13,223 nt of DNA from Clostridiaceae bacterium (lineage in GTDB: Bacteria; Bacillota; Clostridia; Saccharofermentanales; DTU023), in contig JAAZFK010000328.1 of assembly GCA_012511735.1 (NCBI GenBank), forward strand, positions 1 to 13,223, in the 5' to 3' direction. Below, one piece after another: positions 1-7,203 of this stretch (position 1 is the first letter of the stretch; every line of letters begins with the position of its first letter). The notes beneath the pieces were generated by a model. It did not search any database. It worked only from the letters and a program-made list of their open reading frames with translations, and was not told the DNA's origin. The position numbers and the translations under genes were made by a program.

Positions 1-105
1 GATTACAGTCCCATGCTTCTGATCAGCGCAGGCTATTACGATGAGACCCCCCAGGCTCCCCCACGCCCCGACCCGGCTGGACGGAAGCATTACGAAAAGT
101 GGTAG
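1..105 (+). CDS. C-terminal end of a probable nitroreductase-family flavoprotein (partial)
   Basis: An open frame enters from the left edge and stops with TAG at 103-105, giving 34 residues that end in GRKHYEKW. The pattern, a hydrophobic strand followed by SAGYYDE, a Pro/Arg-rich stretch and a terminal HYEKW, is how many FMN-dependent nitroreductase-family proteins end (typically iGyP-e-P-P-R followed by hY-kW). Those enzymes use NAD(P)H to reduce nitro groups, quinones, flavins or enamide-like bonds in the cytoplasm. The stop overlaps or nearly touches the next gene, so it is probably co-transcribed with the cluster. Only the tail is visible, so the family call rests on a short motif. Another small oxidoreductase, or an unrelated protein, remains possible. 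Confidence 0.5.
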   Translation, partial: DYSPMLLISAGYYDETPQAPPRPDPAGRKHYEKW

Positions 106-380
106 AAACCGTGACAAAAGAACAACAAGACCGGCTATTTACTTTTCTTCTGGCCAGTGCCCGCGGCTGTGTCGACGAGCCTATGAATTATGGTTCGCTC
201 AGGCTCCTGGACGCCTTCATCCTTCTGGCAGACTTGATCGAACCTGATCCGTTTTACCTGGAGTTGAAAGAAAAGGCGAGAGAAGTCAAGCAGTTCTTTA
301 TGGTCGACGTCGATTCCTACCTGGAGGCGCTTGACCATCTTTTACAGGAAGTGACGACACACTTGATGGAGAGTCATTAG
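99..380 (+). CDS. Small DUF6092-like protein of unknown function
   Basis: This 93-residue soluble protein has no signal peptide and no membrane segment. The visible pattern is an N-terminal helix with LLASARGCVDEP, then NYGSLRLLDAF, then acidic/basic helical segments through to the C-terminus. The E-P-x-x-Y-G-x-x-R-L-x-D arrangement resembles the DUF6092 family as I remember it; no activity is known to me. The start is uncertain. GTG at 99 overlaps the upstream stop, while GTG at 111 (VTKEQQ) lies 5 bases after it, and neither has a strong Shine-Dalgarno site. It sits between the nitroreductase tail and the first M29-fold enzyme, which suggests an accessory or regulatory subunit of the catabolic cluster. 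That role is inferred from position only. Confidence 0.7.
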   Translation: MVETVTKEQQDRLFTFLLASARGCVDEPMNYGSLRLLDAFILLADLIEPDPFYLELKEKAREVKQFFMVDVDSYLEALDHLLQEVTTHLMESH

Positions 381-424
381 TCGTTCAATATAGTTTATTA
401 TCCACATCAGGAGGTAAGGTCGGA

Positions 425-1471
425 ATGTTTAATCGCTATTCTTTGGAACTCGGTAAGACTGCCTACAAGGTCGTCAAGGACATGTGTGACGTCCAGCCCG
501 GTGAATCAGTTCTCATCACGCTTGATTCGATCACAGATACGGGACCGGCAGAAGCCATTGCCCAGGCGGCAGAGGCCATGGGCGCGAAAGTGATGGTGGC
601 CTGGCATTCGACCCCGGACGGATATGGCAAAGCAGCGGATGCCAGGATGCCGGAATCCCTCAAGGCTGCTATTCCCGTTGCAGACGTATGGATCGAATAC
701 AACAATCAGTGGCTGCTCTACTCAACGCCCTGGCTTGAGGCCCTCGCGAACGGCAAGACACGTTACCTTGTTTTCGGATCACTGTCGCGCGAACAGCTGA
801 CACGCTGTGTCGGAAACATCGATCTTGCCGTTCAGAGGAGATTTCAGAAAGCATTCACGGATATGGTCGCCCAGGCTCATGAGATGCGCATGACCACCCC
901 CGCGGGCACTGATATCTCCTTTGTCAATGATCCCGCAAGACCGATCTTGAACGAAAGTTGCGAAGCCTTTAAACCGGGAGCCTACTTCCTGATCGGCCAG
1001 ATCGGATGGGCTCCCATCGAAGAGACAATAAACGGGACGATCGTTTATGATGGCTCTTTCACCGGAGGAGGCGAAGCCGAACTCGGTATCCTCAAAGAGC
1101 CGATCAAACTGACCGTCAAAAAGGGGAAGGTGGTTGACGTGGAGGGAGGCTCGGAAGCACGCTTCGTCTCCCAATGGTTAAAGAATTTCAATGATCCGAG
1201 CATGTATCACATTGCGCATATCTCCTGTGGATTCAATCCGGGTGCCAAACTGAGCGGGATGTGTGCGGAGGATGAGCGTGTTTGGGGCGCCACTGTCTGG
1301 GGACTCGGCTTTCAAGGCCCGATTTTCAAAGGCGGCTTTGGTGACGCGCCCACACATGCAGACGGCATCTGCCTCGATACGACTATTTGGATTGGGCGTG
1401 AGAAAATTACGGATGAAGGAAGAGTTGTCCATCCCGAACTGGCACTCATTGCACGAGAGTTAGGGAAATAA
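425..1471 (+). CDS. M29-fold metalloenzyme, NicX-like rather than classical leucyl aminopeptidase (paralogue 1)
   Basis: A 348-residue cytoplasmic protein without signal peptide. Its ATG follows an excellent AGGAGGT site at 409-415. The fold-family signs are an N-terminal region with PGESVLITLD (about 25-34), the stretch VAWHSTPDGYGK, AGTDISF (about 158-164) and the C-terminal metal region. Classical M29 aminopeptidases have about 410 residues and use Glu, Glu, His, His and Asp as ligands for two metals. By my hand alignment the equivalents here are Gln192, His265, Val291, His311 and Asp313, so only the last two survive. His265-x45-His311-x-Asp313 is a 2-His-1-carboxylate arrangement like that of NicX-type 2,5-dihydroxypyridine 5,6-dioxygenases (about 350 residues, H-x52-H-x-D). 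The reaction is therefore open: ring-opening oxygenase, or a single-metal hydrolase on a small cyclic amide. It is more than half identical by eye to the paralogue at 8364-9407. Confidence 0.85.
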   Translation: MFNRYSLELGKTAYKVVKDMCDVQPGESVLITLDSITDTGPAEAIAQAAEAMGAKVMVAWHSTPDGYGKAADARMPESLKAAIPVADVWIEYNNQWLLYSTPWLEALANGKTRYLVFGSLSREQLTRCVGNIDLAVQRRFQKAFTDMVAQAHEMRMTTPAGTDISFVNDPARPILNESCEAFKPGAYFLIGQIGWAPIEETINGTIVYDGSFTGGGEAELGILKEPIKLTVKKGKVVDVEGGSEARFVSQWLKNFNDPSMYHIAHISCGFNPGAKLSGMCAEDERVWGATVWGLGFQGPIFKGGFGDAPTHADGICLDTTIWIGREKITDEGRVVHPELALIARELGK

Positions 1472-1502
1472 ACATCAATGGCTGAAATGTCATATTTGAT
1501 GT
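1472..1502 (+). repeat. Short inverted repeat between enzyme and binding-protein genes
   Basis: ACATCAA at 1472-1478 is repeated inverted as TTGATGT at 1496-1502, a 7-bp stem with a 17-base loop that begins right after the TAA stop. No T-run follows, so it is not an intrinsic terminator. It could be a weak mRNA-processing hairpin or an operator. The gap to 1550 is AT-rich, and I see no convincing promoter pair in it. Confidence 0.3.
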
Positions 1503-1550
1503 ATATTTATGTGAACCAAGCGTAATTATTCAAAAATTAGGAGGAAAATT

Positions 1551-3206
1551 ATGTTTAAGAGAACCTTTCCGATCATGCTTTTGGTCGCGCTCCTGATCTT
1601 GGGTTTGGTGGGGTGTGGCCCCGCAAAACCTTCTAACAACGGAGCCGACGCGGGAGACATGCAAAGCATCATCCGTATGACGCAGGATTGGCCGACCTAC
1701 TACGATCCTGCAGTCGGCAGCAGCTTTTCATGCACCATTGCTATGATCAACATCTACGATCCACTCGTTTTCCCTCAGCTTGATGGAACGGTAGGGCCCC
1801 ATGTGGCCACAAAATGGGATGTATCCGATGATGGCCTGGTCTACACCTTCAAAATCCGGGATGACATCAAATTCCATTCAGGGAATCTGCTGAAGGCTGA
1901 GGACGTCGTCTTCAGCATGCAGCGCATGCTCACCATAGGGGAAGGCTATGCCTATCTCTTTGTGGATGTGGTCGAGGATGTCTACGCGGAAGATGACACG
2001 ACGGTCGTGATGAAACTTCACGAACCTTTCGGCCCCTTCCCCCTGACCCTGGTCCGGTTCATGATTGTGGAAAAGGCCCTCGTTACGGAGCATATGAATC
2101 TGGATGAAGATACCTACGGTGAATTCGGCGATTACGGCAAAAACTGGATGCTGACCAATGATGCCGGTTCGGGTCCCTACAAGACCAAGGAGTTCCAGCT
2201 CGATGAGTACCTGCTCGGAGAGCGCTTCGATGATTATTTCCTGGGCTGGGAAGAAAATGCCCCTCAGTATTTCAAGATCTCCGGAGCTGTTGACCCGGTC
2301 TCGGTGCGGACCGCCATGGCCAACAAGGAGCTTGAGATCACGGACGAAATTCAGCCGATCGAAAACTACAATACGATGGCCGGTTTCGAAGGAGTCGATG
2401 TGGTCGCCTATGAGAGCGGCACCAACTGCAACATGATGCTCAACACCAAGAAGGCACCGACTGATGATGTGCATTTCAGAAGAGCATTGGCCTACGCCGT
2501 CGACTATGATGTCATTTTGAACGACATCTATCCTGACTCCATTCGTTCGGTCGGACCGGTGCCCAGCATCGTTCCAGGCTGGAATTCTGATCTGGAGCCT
2601 TTCGTCTTCGATCTGGACAGAGCGCGGGAAGAATTGGCAAAGTCGAAATATGCCGACGACCCGGCCATGATGACCATCGACCTGACCTGGTGCGCGGAAG
2701 TTCCCGAACAGGAAAAAATCGCCCTGCTGATCCAGTCCAACCTGGAGCAACTGGGAATCACGCTCCAGGTCACAAGAAAGCCCTTCGGTTCTATGATTGC
2801 TGATGCGCAAACCATGGAAACGACGCCACACGCCTCCTTCGTGAACTTCGCTCCAAGTTACTTTGAAGCGGGTGCCACGCTGAAGACCCGCTACCATTCT
2901 TCTTCAACAGGTTCCTGGGAGCAGATGGAATGGCTGCAAGATCCGGAGATCGACGCCATGATTGAGGACGCTCTTTCGACCGTAGACCTGAATGAGCGTT
3001 TCCAGAAGTACTACGATATCCAGGAAAAGATCGTAGAAATCGTTCCGACCGTTTATCTGTTCAACTGGGTGGAAAAGCGTGCCTGTCAAACAGGATACGT
3101 GGACTGGGAACCCTACCTCCTGCTCAAGGAAGGGAAGGACTTCGTCTATCCCATGGGATACAGCCTGTACGTTCGCGGCATGAAGGTTTACCCAGACAAG
3201 CGGTAA
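1551..3206 (+). CDS. ABC importer substrate-binding lipoprotein, peptide/nickel family (SBP_bac_5)
   Basis: A 551-residue family 5 extracellular solute-binding protein. Residues 1-22 form a lipoprotein signal: basic MFKR, a hydrophobic core and lipobox LVGC with Cys22 as the lipidated residue. A short flexible Ser/Asn/Gly linker follows. The mature part shows the family pattern: YDPLV, a WDVSDDGLVYTFKIRDDIKFH block (about 85-107), LKAEDVVFSM, DAGSGPYKTKEF, and the later RRALAYAVDYD stretch. It sits on the outer face of the membrane, captures the substrate and delivers it to the two permeases that follow. The family carries peptides, nickel chelates, sugars and many small organic molecules, so the substrate cannot be read from sequence. 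The flanking enzymes suggest a small nitrogenous compound. The ATG is supported by AGGAGG at 1540-1545. Confidence 0.93.
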   Translation: MFKRTFPIMLLVALLILGLVGCGPAKPSNNGADAGDMQSIIRMTQDWPTYYDPAVGSSFSCTIAMINIYDPLVFPQLDGTVGPHVATKWDVSDDGLVYTFKIRDDIKFHSGNLLKAEDVVFSMQRMLTIGEGYAYLFVDVVEDVYAEDDTTVVMKLHEPFGPFPLTLVRFMIVEKALVTEHMNLDEDTYGEFGDYGKNWMLTNDAGSGPYKTKEFQLDEYLLGERFDDYFLGWEENAPQYFKISGAVDPVSVRTAMANKELEITDEIQPIENYNTMAGFEGVDVVAYESGTNCNMMLNTKKAPTDDVHFRRALAYAVDYDVILNDIYPDSIRSVGPVPSIVPGWNSDLEPFVFDLDRAREELAKSKYADDPAMMTIDLTWCAEVPEQEKIALLIQSNLEQLGITLQVTRKPFGSMIADAQTMETTPHASFVNFAPSYFEAGATLKTRYHSSSTGSWEQMEWLQDPEIDAMIEDALSTVDLNERFQKYYDIQEKIVEIVPTVYLFNWVEKRACQTGYVDWEPYLLLKEGKDFVYPMGYSLYVRGMKVYPDKR

Positions 3207-3228
3207 GCGCAATTATTGAAAAACAGCT

Positions 3229-3271
3229 GGATTTCGGGAAGCCCTTGCGCAAGCGGGGTTTTCCCGAATCC
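3229..3271 (+). promoter_or_regulatory. Long intercistronic hairpin after the binding-protein gene
   Basis: GGATTTCGGGAA at 3229-3240 pairs with TTCCCGAATCC at 3261-3271 with one bulged T, and an inner GCCC/GGGG segment extends the stem around a loop centred on TTGCGCAA. No T-run follows. It is therefore better read as an mRNA-stabilising or partial-attenuation hairpin than as a full terminator. Such hairpins often keep a binding protein more abundant than its membrane partners, and the position between binding protein and permease fits that. Confidence 0.6.
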
Positions 3272-3306
3272 ATAAGTGACCGCACCTGCAAGAGAGGACA
3301 CTAACC

Positions 3307-4323
3307 ATGAAGCGACTTATCAAGCGACTGGCCTCTTACATCCTGGTCCTTTTTGGACTTTCCATTCTTGTGTTTATTATCGGGCGGGTTCTGCCAGGCG
3401 ATCCGGCGAGGCAGGCGCTGGGGCCACGGGCACCTGAAGCAACAGTTGAGGCCCTCAAAAAGGAAATGAACCTGGACAAGCCGATTGTGGTTCAATACGG
3501 CCTTTGGCTGAAGGACGCCGTTCAAGGCGACCTGGGTAATTCCCTCCTGAGCAGACGGCCTGTCACCCAGGACATCATCCAATACTTGCCCGCCACCATT
3601 GAAATCGTTATTCTTGCCGGTATCCTCATGGCTGTGGGAGGAATTCTGCTTGGAATTCTGGCAACCAAATACTCGCACACCTGGTTTGATGGATTTGTAA
3701 GAGTTCTGTCCTACTTGGGCATTGTCGCCCCTGCTTTTGTCTGGGCCATTATATTTATCCTGGTATTCGGCTACAGTCTGCCCATTTTGCCCACAACCGG
3801 AAGGCTGAGTCTGGGGATCGCGCCCCCTCCCACCATCACCCGCATGTTCACCGCAGACTATCTGTTAAGCGGCAACTTCGCGGGATTTAAAGATGCCTTC
3901 ATGCACCTGATCCTTCCGGCTATTTCCCTGATGTTGGGGGGGATGGCCCAGGCCGCGCGCATGACGCGAACCACCATGATGGACAATTCCGACAAAGACT
4001 ATGTTTTGGCTAATAAAGCGTATGGTGTCTCAGAGAATCGAACGCTTTTCAAATATCTTCTGAAACCATCCATGATCCCGACAGTTTCGGTATTGGCGGT
4101 GGATATCGCGGCCTTGTTCGGCAATGCCTTCCTGGTTGAGCAGTTATTCAACTACCCCGGGCTGTCCCGCTATGGTATGCAGGCCATGTTGAACAAAGAC
4201 CTCTTTGCCATATCAGGTGTGGTCATCACCCTGGGCATCATCGTCATGGTGGTCAACATCATCGTGGACCTCATCGTGACTTACCTCGACCCCAGAGTGC
4301 GTTTGATGGGAGGGAGTGAATAA
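3307..4323 (+). CDS. ABC importer permease, DppB/OppB type
   Basis: A 338-residue inner-membrane permease that forms half of the translocation pore with the next gene. It begins with the classic DppB N-terminus (KRLIKRLASYILVLFGLSIL, then VIGRVLPGDPAR), followed by a periplasmic segment with GDLGNSL and about five further hydrophobic helices. The cytoplasmic coupling loop that docks on the ATPases is seen at about 235-262, DYVLANKAYGV ending in LLKPSMIPT. The EAA signature is weak, with A-N-K in place of E-A-A, but the Gly is kept. The end, NYPGLSRYGMQAM with LDPRVRL, is canonical. GAGAGGA at 3293-3299 lies just upstream of the ATG. The stop overlaps the next start by one base (TAATG), implying translational coupling. 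Confidence 0.93.
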   Translation: MKRLIKRLASYILVLFGLSILVFIIGRVLPGDPARQALGPRAPEATVEALKKEMNLDKPIVVQYGLWLKDAVQGDLGNSLLSRRPVTQDIIQYLPATIEIVILAGILMAVGGILLGILATKYSHTWFDGFVRVLSYLGIVAPAFVWAIIFILVFGYSLPILPTTGRLSLGIAPPPTITRMFTADYLLSGNFAGFKDAFMHLILPAISLMLGGMAQAARMTRTTMMDNSDKDYVLANKAYGVSENRTLFKYLLKPSMIPTVSVLAVDIAALFGNAFLVEQLFNYPGLSRYGMQAMLNKDLFAISGVVITLGIIVMVVNIIVDLIVTYLDPRVRLMGGSE

Positions 4324-5216
4324 TGTCAACGAATCATGCTTCCACGCCGGGAATCACCAAGCGTGACCGGCTAGAAGGACTCAAACGGGCCTGGTATAAA
4401 TTTTCACTGAATAAAATGTCGATCGTGGGACTTGTCATTGTCAGCCTGATCCTGATTCTGGGTGTATTCCAACCCTTGATTGCCCCTTATCCGGAGCATG
4501 CGGGCGCTTATGTGAATTTTTCCGCAGCCAACCAGCCACCCAGCAGTCAATACATCCTGGGAACCGATACCGTAGGAAGAGATATCCTGAGTCGAATTTT
4601 CTACGCCTTCCGCGGTGCCCTGCTAATGGGATTGGGTGTGGAGGCCTTTATCATCCCCCTTGGCACCATTGTTGGTCTCATTGCAGGATATTGGAAGGAA
4701 AAATGGTTCTCGACGGCCTTGATGCGTGTCACAGACATTTTCCTGGCAGTCCCTCCCCTGGTTTTGGCCCTGGTCGTCAGTGCTTTGATGAGGCCGACAC
4801 TTTTCAACTCCATGATGGCGGTCAGCATCGCCTGGTGGCCTATGTACGCCCGAATGATTTACGGGATGACCTCTTCAATGAGAAACGAACTGTTTGTGAA
4901 ATCCGCAGAACTTCTGGGCGCCAGTAAATTTCACATCCTTTTCCGTGAGATCCTGCCGAATTGCCTGGGTCAAATCTTCACAAAAATGACCCTCGACATG
5001 GGCTGGGTCATCCTGATGGGCGCTTCCCTCAGCTTCGTCGGTCTGGGAGAACAGCCGCCCACGCCTGCCTTGGGCACCATGGTTTCCGACGGTGCCAAGT
5101 ACCTGCCGGATCAATGGTGGATCGCCATTTTTCCCTCCATTGCCATCATGGTCATTATCTTGGGATTCAACTTCCTGGGGGATGGCGTCAAGGACATGCT
5201 GACTAGCGAGGAGTAA
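4323..5216 (+). CDS. ABC importer permease, DppC/OppC type
   Basis: A 297-residue second permease of the importer. It has a short cytoplasmic N-terminus ending in WYKFSLNKMSIVG and a first transmembrane helix (about 34-55). The DppC hallmark LGTDTVGRDILSRIFY follows at about 79-94, then five more hydrophobic helices. The coupling loop FVKSAELLGASKFHILFREILPN is a good EAA motif with the conserved Gly and LPN. The C-terminus shows the usual LSFVGLGEQPPTPALG and FNFLGDGVKDML. It pairs with the DppB-type subunit that it overlaps by one base and is followed 5 bases later by the first ATPase. I see nothing unusual in its length or motifs. Confidence 0.94.
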   Translation: MSTNHASTPGITKRDRLEGLKRAWYKFSLNKMSIVGLVIVSLILILGVFQPLIAPYPEHAGAYVNFSAANQPPSSQYILGTDTVGRDILSRIFYAFRGALLMGLGVEAFIIPLGTIVGLIAGYWKEKWFSTALMRVTDIFLAVPPLVLALVVSALMRPTLFNSMMAVSIAWWPMYARMIYGMTSSMRNELFVKSAELLGASKFHILFREILPNCLGQIFTKMTLDMGWVILMGASLSFVGLGEQPPTPALGTMVSDGAKYLPDQWWIAIFPSIAIMVIILGFNFLGDGVKDMLTSEE

Positions 5217-5221
5217 CTGAA

Positions 5222-6211
5222 GTGGATGAAAATATCGTAACAATCAAAGATCTGCATATCGGTTATAGAACTTTCGGTGGCCATGTCAAGGTACTGAACG
5301 GCGTCAATCTTTATGTCAAACCGGGCGAAAAAGTGAGTATTGTAGGCGAGACCGGTTGCGGGAAAACCACCACGGTCAAAGCCATTTTGCGGATTCTTGC
5401 CCGCCAGGCGGTGGTGACGGGGGGCGAAATCATCTTTAAGGGCGAACAGGTTCTGAAGATGAACAAGTCGCAACTGCAACATCTCAGAGGAACCGGCGTC
5501 TCCATGATCTTCCAGGATCCGACCTCCTCACTGAATCCGGTATTCACCATAGGCCAGCAGATGTCCGCCGTGATCAGGTATTCAGGTCATGCGGGTGCAA
5601 CCAAGTCAAAAATTCAGGAGGAGCTGGCCATCAAGGCACTGCAGGAGACTGCCATGCCTGATCCGGAGCGCATTCTTCAAAGCTACCCCTTCCAATTGTC
5701 AGGCGGCATGCGTCAGCGCGTTTCAATCGCCATGGCCCTGTCGACTCCCCGCGAAATGGTGATCGCCGATGAACCAACCACCAACCTGGATGTCACCATC
5801 CAGGATCAGGTTCTGCGTATCCTCAAGCAGAGGGTTGAAGAGAAAAACACCTCACTGATCCTGATCACGCATTCCCTGGGCGTAGCGCGGGAAACGACGG
5901 ACCGGATCTACGTCATGTACGCGGGAAACATGGTGGAGACAGCACCGACGACGGAATTGTTCCGCGAGCAATACCATCCCTACACCAGAGCTCTTGTGGA
6001 TTGCATCCCGAGGCTTTCTGGAGGTGGCGTCGCAGAAGGAATCGGCGGGCGGATTCCCAACTACCTCGATCCCCCTCCGGGTTGTCGCTTTGCCCCACGC
6101 TGCCCCAAAGCTTTTGATCGTTGCTGGCAGGAAAAACCTGAGTACGTGAATGTCGGCAGCTCGCATCAGGTCGCCTGTTTTCTCTACGACCAATCGACAG
6201 GAGATGAGTGA
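5222..6211 (+). CDS. ABC importer ATPase, DppD/OppD type
   Basis: A 329-residue cytoplasmic ATPase that powers the importer with the next gene. All catalytic elements are present: Walker A GETGCGKTT (42-50), Q-loop in MIFQDPTSSLNP, signature LSGGM (159-163), Walker B ending in Asp183-Glu184, and switch His217 in ITHSLG. The C-terminal oligopeptide-transport extension carries the Cys pattern CRFAPRC, then DRC, then VAC, which in DppD-type proteins has been linked to an iron-sulfur cluster. The start is GTG at 5222, with GAGGAG at 5208-5213 inside the end of the preceding gene. Because it is complete at every motif, it is probably the subunit supplying most normal chemistry in the heterodimer. 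Confidence 0.94.
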   Translation: MDENIVTIKDLHIGYRTFGGHVKVLNGVNLYVKPGEKVSIVGETGCGKTTTVKAILRILARQAVVTGGEIIFKGEQVLKMNKSQLQHLRGTGVSMIFQDPTSSLNPVFTIGQQMSAVIRYSGHAGATKSKIQEELAIKALQETAMPDPERILQSYPFQLSGGMRQRVSIAMALSTPREMVIADEPTTNLDVTIQDQVLRILKQRVEEKNTSLILITHSLGVARETTDRIYVMYAGNMVETAPTTELFREQYHPYTRALVDCIPRLSGGGVAEGIGGRIPNYLDPPPGCRFAPRCPKAFDRCWQEKPEYVNVGSSHQVACFLYDQSTGDE

Positions 6212-6216
6212 AGCGT

Positions 6217-7203
6217 ATGAGTGAAAATATTCTTGAAGTCAATAATCTCAAAAAATATTTCCCTATCACCAAGGGCAAAGAGAAGGGGCTGAGTGTCAAG
6301 GCGGTCGATGACATCAGCTTCTCCATCAAGCGTGGGGAGACCCTTGCTCTGGTGGGTGAGTCAGGATCAGGCAAAAGCACGACAGCCTACAATGTGATCG
6401 GCATGTACTCAGCGACAGCAGGTCAGATCATCTTCAAGGATGAGCCAATCAGCAACAATATTAAAGAACGACCTTTGCGTCTGAGAAAAGAAATCCAGAT
6501 GGTCTTCCAAGATCCCGGCACGACACTCAATCCGCGCCGTATCGTGAAGGACATCCTGTCACTCCCTTTAAAAATTCACAAACTGGTGGACAAGAAGGAT
6601 CCGGTCGGTCAAATAGTACGACTCCTGGAGGAAGTGGAACTTCCCATGGAATACTTGTTCAAAACCCCGCTTGCGCTCGGCGGCGGTGAGCGTCAGATGC
6701 TGGCAGTGGCGCGCGCGCTTTCGACCAACCCTGACCTGATAGTGCTGGACGAGCCTACATCCGCCCTGGATGTGTCCATTCAGGCAAAAATCATCAACAT
6801 GCTTCTGCGTCTGCAGAAAGACTACGACCTGTCCTATCTTTTTATCACCCTTGACCTCAGCTTGGTGCGCAATTTCGCGACGCGCGTCGCGATTATGTAT
6901 CTGGGGAAGATCGCGGAGATCGCGCCTACCGAAATCTTCTTCTCGGATCCGGAGCACCCCTACACCAAAATGCTTCTGTCAGCCATACCGGTCATCAGTG
7001 AGAAAGAAGAAGAGGTCAAGCACGCCAAGGTGACGCCGAAAGGCGAGATACCAAGTCCGGTCAATGTTCCCAAAGGTTGTAGTTTCAACACCCGGTGCCC
7101 TCTGGCCTTTGACCGGTGTTTTGTTGAAGATCCCGTTATGAAGGAGGTTGCATCAGACCATCAGGTCCGCTGCCATCTCGTTGAAGAAAGGAGACAATCA
7201 TAG
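6217..7203 (+). CDS. ABC importer ATPase, DppF/OppF type, with degenerate switch and signature motifs
   Basis: The partner ATPase, 328 residues from ATG at 6217 (MSENILEV). GTG at 6208 would add three residues, but it lies only 4 bases after AGGAG (6199-6203). Walker A GESGSGKST (47-55), a Q-loop in MVFQDPGTTLNP and Walker B Asp178-Glu179 are normal. Two conserved positions are not. The signature reads LGGGE (154-158), with Gly replacing the Ser. The H-loop reads ITLDLSLV, with Leu212 where the switch His is expected; the codon is CTT, one base from CAT. The C-terminal extension keeps the Cys pattern CSFNTRC, DRC, VRC. It overlaps the next gene by one base (TAGTG). In the DppD/DppF dimer each ATP site would therefore contain one lesion. 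Confidence 0.92.
   Translation: MSENILEVNNLKKYFPITKGKEKGLSVKAVDDISFSIKRGETLALVGESGSGKSTTAYNVIGMYSATAGQIIFKDEPISNNIKERPLRLRKEIQMVFQDPGTTLNPRRIVKDILSLPLKIHKLVDKKDPVGQIVRLLEEVELPMEYLFKTPLALGGGERQMLAVARALSTNPDLIVLDEPTSALDVSIQAKIINMLLRLQKDYDLSYLFITLDLSLVRNFATRVAIMYLGKIAEIAPTEIFFSDPEHPYTKMLLSAIPVISEKEEEVKHAKVTPKGEIPSPVNVPKGCSFNTRCPLAFDRCFVEDPVMKEVASDHQVRCHLVEERRQS

Noticed and set aside
1496..1528. Promoter before the binding-protein gene (TTGATG with TAATTA)
   Set aside because: The spacing is about 21 bases and the -10 is poor; the gene is probably reached by read-through from upstream.
1878..2897. Long minus-strand open frame (339 codons) opposite the binding-protein gene
   Set aside because: It lies wholly within a gene with clear domain motifs and lipobox, has no family pattern and no ribosome site, and is an antisense shadow of codon bias.
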